A program made the translations under genes and the position numbers. DNA of 64,000 nt. Origin: Marinobacter litoralis (GTDB lineage Bacteria > Pseudomonadota > Gammaproteobacteria > Pseudomonadales > Oleiphilaceae). Where the stretch lies: contig NZ_JAELVS010000001.1 in assembly GCF_016427555.1 (NCBI RefSeq), forward strand, positions 1,364,001 through 1,428,000. Direction: 5' to 3'. Every line of letters starts with the position of its first letter. Positions within the stretch are counted from its first letter, which is position 1. Below the pieces are notes generated by a model, which did no database searches, was not told where the DNA came from, and saw nothing but the letters and a program-made list of their open reading frames with translations. Below, one piece after another: positions 29,430 to 39,014 of this stretch.

Positions 29430-30808
29430 GGTCGGAAAACGCACCGCTGGTTTTGCTGATAGAAGATGACCCGAGTCTGGGACAGCTGCTGACCGAGGAG
29501 CTGGAAGCGGATGGCTACGCCGTTGTCGGTTCGGCAACAGTTCAGGATGCACGCAAAGCCCTGAAAGAGCAGCGCCCGGCGTTGATCGTTTCAGACCTTC
29601 GGTTGCCCGATGGCGATGGCATGCAGGTGCTGGCTTTTCAGCAAGCGGAGCACCCCGGGATTCCGTTTATCGTTATCACCGCCTTCGGCACGGTTGATCA
29701 AGCTGTCGAAGCGTTGCAGGCGGGGGCGGATGATTTTCTGACCAAGCCGTTGTCCACGGATCACCTGCGTCTGAAAATAAAAAGACTGCTGGCTCAGGCC
29801 GATATTAACCGGCAACTGGCCGAGATCCAGTCCCGCCAATACGGCGAGTTGAATATGGGGTTGGTGGGTGACAGTTCAGCGATGGAGCGTTTGCGAACTG
29901 AAATAAGGCAGGTTGCATTCAGTCAGGCGGCCGTTCTGATTCATGGCGAGAGTGGCACCGGGAAAGAGTTGGTTGCTCATGCGATCCATAACCAGAGTGA
30001 GCGTTCGGAAAAGGCATTCTTGGCGGTTAACTGTGCAGGCATTCCGCCGGATCTGATGGAAAGCGAATTCTTTGGCCATGAAGCCGGTGCTTTTACCGGT
30101 GCACGGCAGGCACGCAAAGGGTTATTTGCCGAAGCCAGCGGCGGCACCTTGTTGCTGGATGAGATTGGCGAAATGCCCATGGCGCTTCAGGCCAAGCTGC
30201 TTCGGGTATTGCAGGAAGGCGCGATCAAACCCGTAGGCGCGGACCACGAAGAGGCCGTCGATGTGCGCGTCCTGGCATCCACTCACGTAAATCTGATGAA
30301 GGCGGTTGAGGAAGGGACCTTTCGGGAAGACCTCTACTATCGGCTTGAAACCCTGTCGCTTTCTGTACCGCCGTTGCGGGAACGGGGCGAAGATGTGGAA
30401 TTGCTGGCGATGCATTTCCTCAAGGAAGCGTGCCTGAGGCACGGTCGCGGTTTTATCAAGTTTAGTGAGGTAGCGCTGCGGGTGCTCCGGGATTACCCGT
30501 TCCCCGGCAACGTGCGGGAGCTTTCAAGTGCGATCGAAAGAGCGGTCACCTTTTGCGGAGGCGATACGATCCAGCCTGAGCATTTGCCAGAGCGTATTCG
30601 CAAGCGTCAAGGCACGTTTCACCGGAATGCGATAGACCTGGAAGGTACAAATATCCCAGAATGGCCCACCTTGGACGCCTTGCAGCAAAGCTATGTACGC
30701 CAGGTGATGACCGCGGTGGAAGGTAATAAACGCCGTGCTGCGCAAATTTTGGGTATTAACAGGCGAACCCTCTACCGTTGGCTGGAATCCTCTCTGGAGC
30801 AGAAGTGA
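29426..30808 (+). CDS. Sigma-54-dependent response regulator (NtrC family)
   Basis: The 460-residue protein has a receiver domain (residues 1-120, phospho-acceptor Asp in LIVSDLRLPDGDG near 54) and a sigma-54 AAA+ domain with Walker A GESGTGKE near 173 and the sigma-54 contact loop GAFTGAR near 218. A Fis-type helix-turn-helix ends the protein (AAQILGINRRTLYRWLES). It would activate promoters read by RpoN when phosphorylated by the kinase encoded just upstream. Its last codons overlap the start of the EamA gene. The targets are not evident in the window. Confidence 0.92.
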   Translation: MRSENAPLVLLIEDDPSLGQLLTEELEADGYAVVGSATVQDARKALKEQRPALIVSDLRLPDGDGMQVLAFQQAEHPGIPFIVITAFGTVDQAVEALQAGADDFLTKPLSTDHLRLKIKRLLAQADINRQLAEIQSRQYGELNMGLVGDSSAMERLRTEIRQVAFSQAAVLIHGESGTGKELVAHAIHNQSERSEKAFLAVNCAGIPPDLMESEFFGHEAGAFTGARQARKGLFAEASGGTLLLDEIGEMPMALQAKLLRVLQEGAIKPVGADHEEAVDVRVLASTHVNLMKAVEEGTFREDLYYRLETLSLSVPPLRERGEDVELLAMHFLKEACLRHGRGFIKFSEVALRVLRDYPFPGNVRELSSAIERAVTFCGGDTIQPEHLPERIRKRQGTFHRNAIDLEGTNIPEWPTLDALQQSYVRQVMTAVEGNKRRAAQILGINRRTLYRWLESSLEQK

Positions 30809-31713
30809 TGAAAAATCAGAAGCAGGCCATGATGTACGGCCTGGCTACCGTGTTGCTGTGGTCCACTGTGGCAACCGCGTTCAAATTGGCGTTGGCGGAT
30901 CTGGCACCTGTGCAGATGTTGCTAGTGGCGGGCTCGGCTTCCATTGTCGTGATGGCTGTGGCGCTGGTAATAATGGGGCGGTGGCAGCAGGTTTTTCAAC
31001 TCAGCAAAACCCAGTACCTGCAATCGATCGGGATGGGCCTGATCAACCCGTGCCTGTATTACTTTCTGTTGTTTGGCGCGTTTGACCGGCTGCCTGCGCA
31101 GGAGGCTCAACCGCTGAATTACACCTGGGCACTAGTGCTGGCCTACCTGTCGGTTCCCTTTTTGGGGCAGAAGTTGCGCCGTATCGACATAGTGGCGGGG
31201 TTGGTGTGTTATGCAGGTGTTGTGGTGATTGCGACTCGGGGCGCGGTGACATCGTTGAATTTTTCAGACCCGCTAGGGGTTGCCCTCGCACTGGGCAGCA
31301 CATTGGTTTGGGCGTCGTACTGGATCATCGCGACACGAGATACTCGTGATCCTGTGGTTGGGCTGTTTCTGAACTTTCTGTTTGGTTTGCCGGTGATTGC
31401 TTTGGTGTGCGGGTACACCGTCGGGTTCGAGTTTTCGGGGCTGGGATCGCTCTCGGCGGCGGTTTACATCGGTGTTTTTGAAATGGGAATTGCGTTTATT
31501 TTGTGGTCCCAAGCCATGAAAAAGGCAGAAAATACGGCAAAAGTCAGTAATTTGATTTTCATTGCGCCGTTTCTGTCGCTGGTGTTTATCTACTTCATTT
31601 TGGGAGAAGTGATTCTGCCGTCCACCTACATCGGGCTGGTATTGATCATCGCTGGCTTGTGGTTGCAGCAAAAGAAAGTTCAGGCGCGAACTCAAGGTTT
31701 GGACCATGGCTGA
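30808..31713 (+). CDS. EamA/DMT-family permease
   Basis: The protein of about 301 residues contains ten hydrophobic helices in two EamA repeats, with features such as [19 protein letters not shown] at the start, [11 protein letters not shown] at the second repeat and [20 protein letters not shown] at the end. DMT permeases mostly export metabolites or amino acids. The ATG at 30808 overlaps the response regulator stop and has TGGAG upstream, so I prefer it to an earlier start inside that gene. Co-transcription with the two-component pair suggests, but does not show, a functional link. Confidence 0.85.
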   Translation: MKNQKQAMMYGLATVLLWSTVATAFKLALADLAPVQMLLVAGSASIVVMAVALVIMGRWQQVFQLSKTQYLQSIGMGLINPCLYYFLLFGAFDRLPAQEAQPLNYTWALVLAYLSVPFLGQKLRRIDIVAGLVCYAGVVVIATRGAVTSLNFSDPLGVALALGSTLVWASYWIIATRDTRDPVVGLFLNFLFGLPVIALVCGYTVGFEFSGLGSLSAAVYIGVFEMGIAFILWSQAMKKAENTAKVSNLIFIAPFLSLVFIYFILGEVILPSTYIGLVLIIAGLWLQQKKVQARTQGLDHG

Positions 31714-31984
31714 CCAGTGGCATCTGTACCTGGTGCGAACGGCGGCTGGCAGCTTGTACACGGGGATAACCACAGACGTACCCCGACGTTTTTCCGAGCA
31801 TCAGGCGGGCGCTCCGAAGGGCGCCCGCAGCTTGTGGGGCAAAGGCCCGTTGACGCTGGAGTTTCACGCAGTGGCGGGTGACCGGAGCCGGGCATCCCGG
31901 TTGGAGTGGCAAGTTAAACGCTGGCCGAGAGCACGAAAAGAGGCCCTGCTGCGAGGCGACGTTACTCTGCCAGATGACGCCTGA
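31706..31984 (+). CDS. GIY-YIG nuclease-superfamily protein (YhbQ/UPF0213-like)
   Basis: The 92-residue protein consists of one GIY-YIG domain: [27 protein letters not shown] (split: [19 protein letters not shown]) followed by the usual Gly/Lys-rich segment GKGPLTL and RLEWQVKRW. Such stand-alone proteins may cut or bind DNA. Its start overlaps the EamA gene end by eight bases, and its 3' end overlaps the convergent hydrolase gene by 23 bases. Confidence 0.88.
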   Translation: MADQWHLYLVRTAAGSLYTGITTDVPRRFSEHQAGAPKGARSLWGKGPLTLEFHAVAGDRSRASRLEWQVKRWPRARKEALLRGDVTLPDDA

Positions 31985-32855
31985 TGTGTTTAGCTGCAAC
32001 GACAAGGGCATCGGCGGCGCGTTGCAGTTGGGCACTGTGGGTCTGAAACACGTGCCAGAGATCGTTGTAGATTTCGAGTGTGACATCGACATCGGCCGCT
32101 TTAGCAGACTCGGCCAGGCGTGTTGCGTCATTGAGCAAGATTTCCTGACTACCCACCTGAATCAACGTCGGTGGTAGGCCCGTCAAATCGCCAAAGACGG
32201 GCGAAATCATCGGATTGGTCAAGGCTTCGCTGGCAGCATACATTTTAGCCGCCTTGAAAACCCAGCTGCCGTGAAGAACCGGTTCGCATTCGGGGGCGTA
32301 AAGCTGCTGGCTGGTCAAATCCGTCCAAGGTGAAAAACACGTAATAGATGAGGGCAAAGCGTGACCCTGCTCCCGCAAGCGCATTGCTAACACCAATGCC
32401 AGCCCGCCACCTGCGGAATCGCCCGCTATAGCCATTTTTTCAGCGGGTTTCCCTTCCTGAATCAGGGATTGGATCACCGTTTCTGCATCATCGGGGGCTG
32501 CTGGATACGGATGTTCTGGTGCCAACCGATAATCAGGAATGATCACTTCGCAGCCGGTCAGTTTTGCCAGCTGACCGGCAATACCTTTGTGCGTAGCCGC
32601 AGAGCCCAGGATGTATCCGCCGCCGTGCAGGTACACGACGGTGCCTGCCGAGCAGGTTTTCGCCTGCGCGCGCAACACCGGTACATGGCCCAAAGTGTCT
32701 CTGGTGAATCGCACGCTTCGGGGAGGCACTGAGGTTCGGTAAGCTTGGCGAATCAGCTTTCGTTGCAGGTCGAGCGAGACGCCATTCGACAGCAATGGGC
32801 GCACGCATCGGTACATTATCTGCCGCAAGCTGGCTTCAAGAAGCAGTTGGAACAT
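31962..32855 (-). CDS. Alpha/beta hydrolase, hormone-sensitive-lipase (HSL) type esterase
   Basis: The protein of about 297 residues shows the HSL-family oxyanion motif HGGG ([11 protein letters not shown] near 75) and the nucleophile elbow GDSAGGG near 145. [16 protein letters not shown] follows the oxyanion strand, and the catalytic His is in NDLWHVFQ near 260. It would hydrolyse short- to medium-chain esters. I chose ATG 32855, which has GGGGAG ten bases upstream, over ATG 32894. It diverges from a second alpha/beta hydrolase at 32926. Confidence 0.87.
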   Translation of the reverse strand: MFQLLLEASLRQIMYRCVRPLLSNGVSLDLQRKLIRQAYRTSVPPRSVRFTRDTLGHVPVLRAQAKTCSAGTVVYLHGGGYILGSAATHKGIAGQLAKLTGCEVIIPDYRLAPEHPYPAAPDDAETVIQSLIQEGKPAEKMAIAGDSAGGGLALVLAMRLREQGHALPSSITCFSPWTDLTSQQLYAPECEPVLHGSWVFKAAKMYAASEALTNPMISPVFGDLTGLPPTLIQVGSQEILLNDATRLAESAKAADVDVTLEIYNDLWHVFQTHSAQLQRAADALVVAAKHIRRHLAE

Positions 32856-32925
32856 CTGTGCTCTCCCCGGTGAATGCGTTAGGATGATCTTCATTTATTG
32901 ACACATGACAGGCGTTTAACTCTAC

Positions 32926-33915
32926 GTGTACTGGAAAACAGATACCATAGAAATACCGAACTGGGACAGGCACTCATTGCTTGAACGGCTGGAGCCGTTC
33001 AATCCGCAGGAGCCCCGGGAACTGAGTTCCGAGATGGAAGCCTATTGTCGGTTTTACGGTTTGGACTTGTGGGTGGAACATCCGCAAGTAACCTATCACC
33101 AAGGCTACATTCAGGCTCAGCATCATGAAGTCATGGTGCATTACTTCCGGTTGCCGGAAACCGTTGAGTCGAAGGGAACCGTGTTTATATTGCACGGCTA
33201 CTTTGATCACGTTGGGCTTTATACCCAGCTCATTGACCGGTGTCTTGGCGCTGGTTTCGATGTGCTTGCCTACGATCAACCCGGCCATGGTTTATCCAGT
33301 GGCACGCCGGCAGCGATCGGCAGCTTTCTGGAGTATCAGGCGGTTTTGTCCGCGGTTATGGCGCAGGTAGAGGATAAAATTCGGGGGCCGTGGTTCGCGG
33401 TTGGTCAGAGCACAGGTGGCGCGATTTTGATCGACTATCTGTTATCTAACCATCACAACCAGGAAACCTCTGCGTTCCGCAAGGTCGTGCTGTTGGCACC
33501 GTTGGTGCGGCCCATGGGTTGGCTGGGTGCCAAGATGTTGCACAGTGTGGCGCGCCCGTTCCTGAGTCGATGGCGCAGGGCGTTTGGGCAGAACAGCAGC
33601 AATACTCGTTTCCTGAAGTTTCTTCGGGAACATGATCCTCTGCAGGCTCGGGCTGTGCACGTGGATTGGGTGACGGCATTGCGGAAGTGGGTGCCACACA
33701 TTGAATCGGCACGGCCGGTGGACTTCCCGGTAACGGTTGTTCAGGGTGAAAAAGACCTGACCGTCGACTGGCAACACAATCTGCGGATCATTCGAAACAA
33801 GTTTTCGTCAGTGAACGAGCGCACCATTCCGGATGGGCGTCATCACCTGGTCAATGAGGCCAAAGATTTGCAGGCGACGGTATTCAATACCATTATTGAT
33901 ACGTTCTCGCAGTAA
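32926..33915 (+). CDS. Alpha/beta hydrolase, monoacylglycerol-lipase-like
   Basis: The 329-residue protein has the serine aminopeptidase S33/lysophospholipase fold: ILHGYFDHVGLYTQL near 89, YDQPGHGLSSG near 114, nucleophile elbow GQSTGG near 163, acid in VQGEKDLTVDW near 272 and the terminal His near DGRHHLVNE at 303. It probably cleaves monoacylglycerols or lysophospholipids; the substrate is inferred only from the fold. The start codon is GTG. It is followed after 49 bases by the OmpA lipoprotein gene. Confidence 0.82.
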   Translation: MYWKTDTIEIPNWDRHSLLERLEPFNPQEPRELSSEMEAYCRFYGLDLWVEHPQVTYHQGYIQAQHHEVMVHYFRLPETVESKGTVFILHGYFDHVGLYTQLIDRCLGAGFDVLAYDQPGHGLSSGTPAAIGSFLEYQAVLSAVMAQVEDKIRGPWFAVGQSTGGAILIDYLLSNHHNQETSAFRKVVLLAPLVRPMGWLGAKMLHSVARPFLSRWRRAFGQNSSNTRFLKFLREHDPLQARAVHVDWVTALRKWVPHIESARPVDFPVTVVQGEKDLTVDWQHNLRIIRNKFSSVNERTIPDGRHHLVNEAKDLQATVFNTIIDTFSQ

Positions 33916-33964
33916 TACGGTCAGGACTGGCCGGATACCAAACTAACAGCATCAGGAGTTTGTG

Positions 33965-34621
33965 ATGAAGAAGACTATCCTTGCCTTTGCCGTTGCGACG
34001 GTTGGCCTGAGTGGCTGCATGACCTACGACCCTTATACCGGGGAAGAGAAAACATCGAACGCCACGAAGGGCAGCATCATCGGTGCCTTGGGTGGCGCAG
34101 CGATTGGCGCGGCCACGTCCAGCAAAAGCGATCGTGGTAAAGGAGCATTGATTGGTGCCGCCGGTGGTGCCGCTGTCGGTGGTGGTATCGGTTACTACAT
34201 GGACCGTCAGGAAGCTCAGCTGCGACAGAGGCTGGAAGGCACCGGGGTGCGTGTGGTGCGTAATGGCGACCAGATCGAATTGGTGATGCCGGGCAATATT
34301 ACGTTTAACACAGACCAGTCGAGCATCCGCCCGGGATTTGTCGGCACCCTGGAGTCGGTTGCGTTGGTGCTGAAGGAATTCGATAAAACCATCATTCAGA
34401 TTGATGGCCACACCGATAGCACCGGCCGTGACAGTTATAACCAGCTGTTGAGCGAGCGCCGGGCTTCTTCGGTTCGTGATTTCCTGATGAATCAGGGCAT
34501 TGAACCTCGTCGTACCCGTGCGACCGGTTACGGTGAGCGTTCGCCGATTGCCTCTAATGAAACGGCTGCGGGCCGTGAACAGAACCGTCGTGTTGAGCTG
34601 ACGCTGGTACCCATGCAGTAA
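33965..34621 (+). CDS. OmpA-family lipoprotein with glycine zipper (YiaD-like)
   Basis: The 218-residue product has a short signal peptide with lipobox LSGC (Cys near 18) and a glycine-zipper segment (GALGGAAIGAA and GAAGGAAVGGGIGYY, residues 40-75). A C-terminal OmpA peptidoglycan-binding domain follows (IDGHTDSTGRDSYNQLLSERR split across the motif, near 140). It resembles YiaD and related outer-membrane lipoproteins that bind the cell wall. CAGGAG precedes the ATG. Tandem terminators follow. Confidence 0.88.
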   Translation: MKKTILAFAVATVGLSGCMTYDPYTGEEKTSNATKGSIIGALGGAAIGAATSSKSDRGKGALIGAAGGAAVGGGIGYYMDRQEAQLRQRLEGTGVRVVRNGDQIELVMPGNITFNTDQSSIRPGFVGTLESVALVLKEFDKTIIQIDGHTDSTGRDSYNQLLSERRASSVRDFLMNQGIEPRRTRATGYGERSPIASNETAAGREQNRRVELTLVPMQ

Positions 34622-34650
34622 GCTCAATTCGTTCTGAATAGAACCGCATG

Positions 34651-34711
34651 AAAAACCGGCGCTGCCGGATTTTAAAAAGCTTCACCACCTTCGGGTTGTG
34701 AAGCTTTTTTT
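34651..34711 (+). terminator. Tandem intrinsic terminators
   Basis: The first hairpin (CCGGC/GCCGG, near 34656-34668) is followed by TTTT. The second (34674-34711) has AAAAAGCTTCAC pairing with GTGAAGCTTTTT around a TTCG-type loop, with a seven-T run. Together they insulate the OmpA lipoprotein gene from the subtilase gene. Confidence 0.88.
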
Positions 34712-34816
34712 ATTTGGGCAGCGGGTTTTTGAGTTGGCCCGATCAGGTACTGTGAACAAGCTCACAATATGTCATGTTCACTCGTTCAGTTAAATACAAC
34801 AAGAGAGCAGTATCCT

Positions 34817-36118
34817 ATGAAAAAGCATGCACTGATCACCGCTGCCGGTTTAAGCGCTTGCCTACTTTCCGCAGCACCCGCCCACGCTGGATTGTTTGAT
34901 GCGCTTGGCCTGACAGAATCGACGAACGATGCAAGTCAGTCGGTAACACTGCAGGCGGGAGATGCAATTCCTGGCCGCTACATCGTCACGCTCGATCCGG
35001 CTCTGCCAGAACTGTTGGGCCTGGGCGATTTGACCGCCGGTATTCAGTCGCTTCTGATGGCTGTAGGGGGTGGTGAAGTGGTGCATGTGTACCAGACTGC
35101 GCTGACGGGCGCGGCCTTGGCGCTCACCGAGCAGCAGGCGGGCCTGTTGTCTTCGTTGCCGGGCGTTCTTAAGGTGGAGCAGGACCGTGTTGTTGCGGCG
35201 AATACCGCAAGCCAGTCAAATGCCACTTGGGGCCTGGATCGAATTGATCAAACGGTACTGCCGTTGGATGATCAGTACAGTTACCCCGCATCTGGCGGTG
35301 CCGGTGTGAATGTTTATGTGATCGATACCGGGCTTCGCGATACCCATCAAGAGTTTGCTGGCCGTGTTATTGAAGGTCGTAATTTTGCGGTTAACGATGC
35401 CGGCCTGCTCGGATTGGGCGCGTTACCTTTGGTGGGTCCGCTTCTCAATCTGGGTGGCTCAACGGATGCGACCGACACCACCGACTGTAACGGCCACGGT
35501 ACCCACGTAGCCAGTACGTCGGTTGGGTCAACCTACGGGGTTGCCAAGCAGGCTTCTGTGGCAGCTGTGCGTGTTCTGGATTGCTCGGGTGCGGGTAGCA
35601 ATGCAGATGTGATTGCAGGCGTTGACTGGGTAGCGGCAAATCACCAGGCGCCAGCCGTTGCGAACATGTCTTTGGGTGGTGGTGCTTCTGATGCCCTGGA
35701 TAACGCGGTTCGCGGTGCCATCGAAGAAGGTGTGACCTTCGTTGTGGCAGCGGGTAACGACGATGCGGATGCCTGCGGTGGTTCACCAAATCGCGTTGAG
35801 CCTGCGATCACTGTGGGCAGCACCACCCGTGACGACCAGCGTTCTTCCTTTTCAAACCACGGCCAGTGTCTGGATATTTTCGCTCCGGGCTCTGACATTA
35901 CGGCTGCCTGGCACGAAGGGGATAACCAAACCAACACCATCAGCGGCACCTCGATGGCCTCACCTCACGTAGCGGGTGTTTCGGCGTTGATCCTGGCGGA
36001 ACAGCCAGGTTTGACACCGGCAGAGGTGACGGATGCGGTGATCAATCTCGGTACCGGAAATGTGCTGAGCGGTATTAAGGCCGGATCACCGAACCTGTTG
36101 CTGCGCGCTCCGCAGTAA
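34817..36118 (+). CDS. Secreted subtilisin-like serine protease (proteinase K type)
   Basis: The 433-residue preproenzyme has a signal peptide ending APAHAG and an I9-type inhibitor prodomain (GRYIVTLDP near 55, ending near 135). The peptidase S8 domain follows, with catalytic Asp in VYVIDTGLRDTH near 175, His in NGHGTHVAS near 230 and Ser in GTSMASPHVAG near 380. The layout is that of proteinase-K/aqualysin-type extracellular proteases, without extra C-terminal domains. I chose ATG 34817, which gives a clean signal sequence. It stands alone between strong terminators. Confidence 0.9.
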   Translation: MKKHALITAAGLSACLLSAAPAHAGLFDALGLTESTNDASQSVTLQAGDAIPGRYIVTLDPALPELLGLGDLTAGIQSLLMAVGGGEVVHVYQTALTGAALALTEQQAGLLSSLPGVLKVEQDRVVAANTASQSNATWGLDRIDQTVLPLDDQYSYPASGGAGVNVYVIDTGLRDTHQEFAGRVIEGRNFAVNDAGLLGLGALPLVGPLLNLGGSTDATDTTDCNGHGTHVASTSVGSTYGVAKQASVAAVRVLDCSGAGSNADVIAGVDWVAANHQAPAVANMSLGGGASDALDNAVRGAIEEGVTFVVAAGNDDADACGGSPNRVEPAITVGSTTRDDQRSSFSNHGQCLDIFAPGSDITAAWHEGDNQTNTISGTSMASPHVAGVSALILAEQPGLTPAEVTDAVINLGTGNVLSGIKAGSPNLLLRAPQ

Positions 36119-36123
36119 GCCTT

Positions 36124-36174
36124 ATTCAGGCACAAAAAAACCGGAACACTGTTCCGGTTTTTTTGTGCCTGAAT
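36124..36174. terminator. Very strong bidirectional terminator
   Basis: A perfect 24-pair stem (36124-36147 with 36151-36174) around a three-base loop contains A- and T-runs on both sides of a CCGGAAC/GTTCCGG core. It ends both the subtilase and serA transcripts. Confidence 0.92.
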
Positions 36175-36191
36175 GCCCTGTAGGGCTTACA

Positions 36192-37421
36192 TCAGAACAG
36201 TACGCGGGTACGGATAGTGCCCTTAACCTCGCGCAGCTTCTGAAGTGCCAGCTCGCCGTAGGCTTTATCCACATCAACAACCACGTAACCAATGTCTTCT
36301 TTGGTTTGCAGGTACTGGCCACAGATGTTGATGTTGTTTTCGGAGAACACCTGGTTGATTTCGGACATAACGCCCGGCACGTTCTCGTGAATGTGCAGCA
36401 AACGGTGCTGATCCGGATGCGATGGCAGAGCCACTTCCGGGAAGTTGACGGAAGAAACAGAGGTACCGTTATCGCTGTACATCGCGAGCTTCTCGGCCAC
36501 TTCGCGACCGATGTTTTCCTGAGCTTCGATGGTGGAACCGCCCACGTGCGGGGTCAGGATCACGTTGTCGAACTCGCGCAGGGGAGACACAAACTCTTCG
36601 TCGTTGGACTTGGGCTCAACCGGGAACACGTCAATGGCGGCGCCCAGCAGCTTGCCGGAACGAAGCGTGTCGGCCAAAGCATCGATGTCTACAACGGTGC
36701 CGCGTGAAGCGTTCATCAGGATGGAGCCGGGCTTCATCTGTGCCAGCTGCTCCGCTTTGAACATGTACTTGGTAGACGGTGTTTCCGGCACGTGCAGGGA
36801 AACCACGTCGGCGATGTTCAGCAGTTCTTTCAGAGAACCAACCTGAGTCGCGTTACCGATCGGCAGTTTGGAAACTACGTCGTAGAAATACACGTCCATG
36901 CCCAGGCTTTCAGCCAGAACACTGAACTGAGTGCCGATGTTACCGTAACCGATGATGCCGAGCTTCTTGCCACGGATTTCGTAGCTGTCTTTAGCAGACT
37001 TCAGCCATTCACCGCGGTGTGCTTTAGCGCTCTTTTCTGGTACGCCGCGCAACAACAGGATGGCCTGAGCCAGTACCAGTTCTGCAACGGAGCGAGTATT
37101 AGAGAAGGGAGCGTTGAATACTGCAATACCGCGGCGTGTTGCGGCCTGCAGGTTCACCTGATTGGTTCCGATGCAGAAACAGCCCACAGCAACCAGTTTC
37201 TTGGCGGCTTCAAATACTTTCTCAGTCAACTGGGTGCGAGAGCGGATACCAACAAAATGCGCATCGGCAATTTTCTCGATCAGCTCTTCTTCAGCGAGTG
37301 AGTGGGTCAGGTACTCAATATTGGTGTAGCCCGCAGCGTTCAGGGTATCAATGGCAGATTGATGGACGCCTTCCAGCAGCAGGATCCGGATTTTGCTCTT
37401 TTCGAGAGACGTATTTGACAT
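36192..37421 (-). CDS. serA: D-3-phosphoglycerate dehydrogenase
   Basis: The first enzyme of L-serine synthesis. The 409-residue length, NAD-binding GIIGYGNIGTQ near 157, catalytic Arg/Glu/His region (NASRGTVVD near 238, PHVGGSTIEAQ near 291) and C-terminal ACT domain (HENVPGVMSEINQVF near 345) all match E. coli-type SerA, which is serine-inhibited. SerA enzymes of this type also reduce 2-oxoglutarate to D-2-hydroxyglutarate. This fits the divergently placed FAD dehydrogenase that can recycle that product. Confidence 0.95.
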   Translation of the reverse strand: MSNTSLEKSKIRILLLEGVHQSAIDTLNAAGYTNIEYLTHSLAEEELIEKIADAHFVGIRSRTQLTEKVFEAAKKLVAVGCFCIGTNQVNLQAATRRGIAVFNAPFSNTRSVAELVLAQAILLLRGVPEKSAKAHRGEWLKSAKDSYEIRGKKLGIIGYGNIGTQFSVLAESLGMDVYFYDVVSKLPIGNATQVGSLKELLNIADVVSLHVPETPSTKYMFKAEQLAQMKPGSILMNASRGTVVDIDALADTLRSGKLLGAAIDVFPVEPKSNDEEFVSPLREFDNVILTPHVGGSTIEAQENIGREVAEKLAMYSDNGTSVSSVNFPEVALPSHPDQHRLLHIHENVPGVMSEINQVFSENNINICGQYLQTKEDIGYVVVDVDKAYGELALQKLREVKGTIRTRVLF

Positions 37422-37498
37422 GGGCGTGCTTCCGAACCTTTCGTCACGTGAAATGACCTGCGGCCAGGGATCGTCAGCCTAGCTCACAGAACAGGGGC

Positions 37499-37509
37499 GG
37501 TATGATACC
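37499..37509. promoter_or_regulatory. Short palindrome in the serA/D2HGDH intergenic region
   Basis: GGTATGATACC is an 11-base perfect dyad around one central base, in the region between divergent serA and the dehydrogenase gene. It may be a regulator site or chance; short palindromes are common. Confidence 0.2.
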
Positions 37510-37610
37510 ATAAAGTTCGATTTTCACAGTGCGCCGGTTTGCCTGGATCAACTCTATTTGTGTTGATTTTGATCAAACCAGAGCCCAAACCTGACGAGAC
37601 CGACACGCTC

Positions 37611-39014
37611 ATGAGTTCCGAACAGATCATTGCCGCCCTTGAAGAACTGGTTACTACCGCCGAGAACCCGGGCAAAGTTTTGACTGATCCTTCCGATCTG
37701 GACACCTACGGTAAGGACTGGACCAAGATTTATCCACCGAAGCCGCTGGCCATTGTCCTGCCGAAAACCACCGAACAGGTGCAGGCCGTGGTCAGGTTCG
37801 CCAACGAGAACAACATTGGTTTGGTGCCGTCTGGTGGGCGTACCGGTTTGAGCGCAGGCGCTGTCGCGGCCAACGGCGAGATCGTGGTGGCGTTTGACAA
37901 CATGAACCAGGTGCTGGATTTCAACGCCAGTGATCGTACCGTGCGCTGCCAGGCCGGGGTTGTTACCGAGCAACTGCAAAACTTCGCGGAAGAAAATGGC
38001 CTGTATTACCCCGTGGACTTCGCCTCTGCCGGTTCGAGCCAGCTGGGTGGCAACCTGTCTACCAACGCCGGTGGCATTAAGGTGATTCGCTACGGCATGA
38101 GCCGTGATTGGGTCGCTGGCCTGAAGGTCGTCACCGGTAAGGGTGACATTCTTGACCTGAACAAAGATCTGGCCAAGAACAACACCGGCTACGACCTGCG
38201 TCACCTGTTCATTGGCGCAGAGGGCACTTTGGGTTTCATCACCGAAGCCACTATGAAACTGACCCGCAAGCCGGACAACCTGACCGTGCTGGTGCTGGGT
38301 TTGAACGATCTGGTCAACACCATGGATGTGCTGCAGTCGTTCCAGAGCAAACTGGACCTGACCGCTTACGAGTTTTTCTCCCATCAGGCCATGCAGCACG
38401 TACTTGCCCACGGCCAGGTGCAGGCACCGTTTGAAACCGAAGCGCCGTACTATGCGCTTCTTGAATTCGAGGCTGTGTCCGATCAGGTCATGGACGACGC
38501 CATGGCGTTGTTTGAAGAATGTGTCGAAAAAGGTTGGGTGCTGGATGGCGTGATTAGCCAGAGTGAAACCCAGGCCAACAGTTTGTGGCAGCTACGGGAG
38601 CGGATTTCCGAGTCCATCGCTCCGCGTATTCCCTACAAGAACGACATTTCTGTGGTGGTTTCCAAGGTGCCGGGCTTCCTGCAGGAAATCGACAGCGTAG
38701 TCACCGAGCATTACCCGGACTTCGAAATCATCTGGTTCGGTCACATTGGTGACGGCAACCTGCACCTGAATATCCTAAAACCTGAAGACATGGCGAAAGA
38801 AGACTTCTTCGAGAAGTGCCAGCAGGTGAACAAGTGGGTGTTTGAAATCGTTGAACGCTATCAGGGCAGTGTGTCGGCAGAGCACGGCGTGGGCATGACC
38901 AAGAAACCCTACTTGCAGTACACCCGCAGCGAAGCTGAAATCGCTTACCTGAAGGGGATTAAACTGGCGTTTGATCCTAACGGCATTATGAATCCAGGGA
39001 AGATATTCGACTGA
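37611..39014 (+). CDS. FAD-linked D-2-hydroxyacid dehydrogenase, probable D-2-hydroxyglutarate dehydrogenase
   Basis: The 467-residue protein is of the GlcD/D2HGDH type. A PCMH FAD-binding domain comes first (VPSGGRTGLSAGAV near 68, STNAGGIKVIRYG near 145). The C-terminal FAD-linked oxidase domain has the metal/substrate motif FGHIGDGNLHLN near 374 and SAEHGVGMTKK near 420. I chose ATG 37611 because it gives the family's usual start; an earlier TTG adds an unlikely tail. D-lactate or glycolate are alternatives, but the position opposite serA favours D-2-hydroxyglutarate, as in known SerA-D2HGDH coupling. Its stop overlaps the sirtuin start by one base. Confidence 0.85.
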   Translation: MSSEQIIAALEELVTTAENPGKVLTDPSDLDTYGKDWTKIYPPKPLAIVLPKTTEQVQAVVRFANENNIGLVPSGGRTGLSAGAVAANGEIVVAFDNMNQVLDFNASDRTVRCQAGVVTEQLQNFAEENGLYYPVDFASAGSSQLGGNLSTNAGGIKVIRYGMSRDWVAGLKVVTGKGDILDLNKDLAKNNTGYDLRHLFIGAEGTLGFITEATMKLTRKPDNLTVLVLGLNDLVNTMDVLQSFQSKLDLTAYEFFSHQAMQHVLAHGQVQAPFETEAPYYALLEFEAVSDQVMDDAMALFEECVEKGWVLDGVISQSETQANSLWQLRERISESIAPRIPYKNDISVVVSKVPGFLQEIDSVVTEHYPDFEIIWFGHIGDGNLHLNILKPEDMAKEDFFEKCQQVNKWVFEIVERYQGSVSAEHGVGMTKKPYLQYTRSEAEIAYLKGIKLAFDPNGIMNPGKIFD

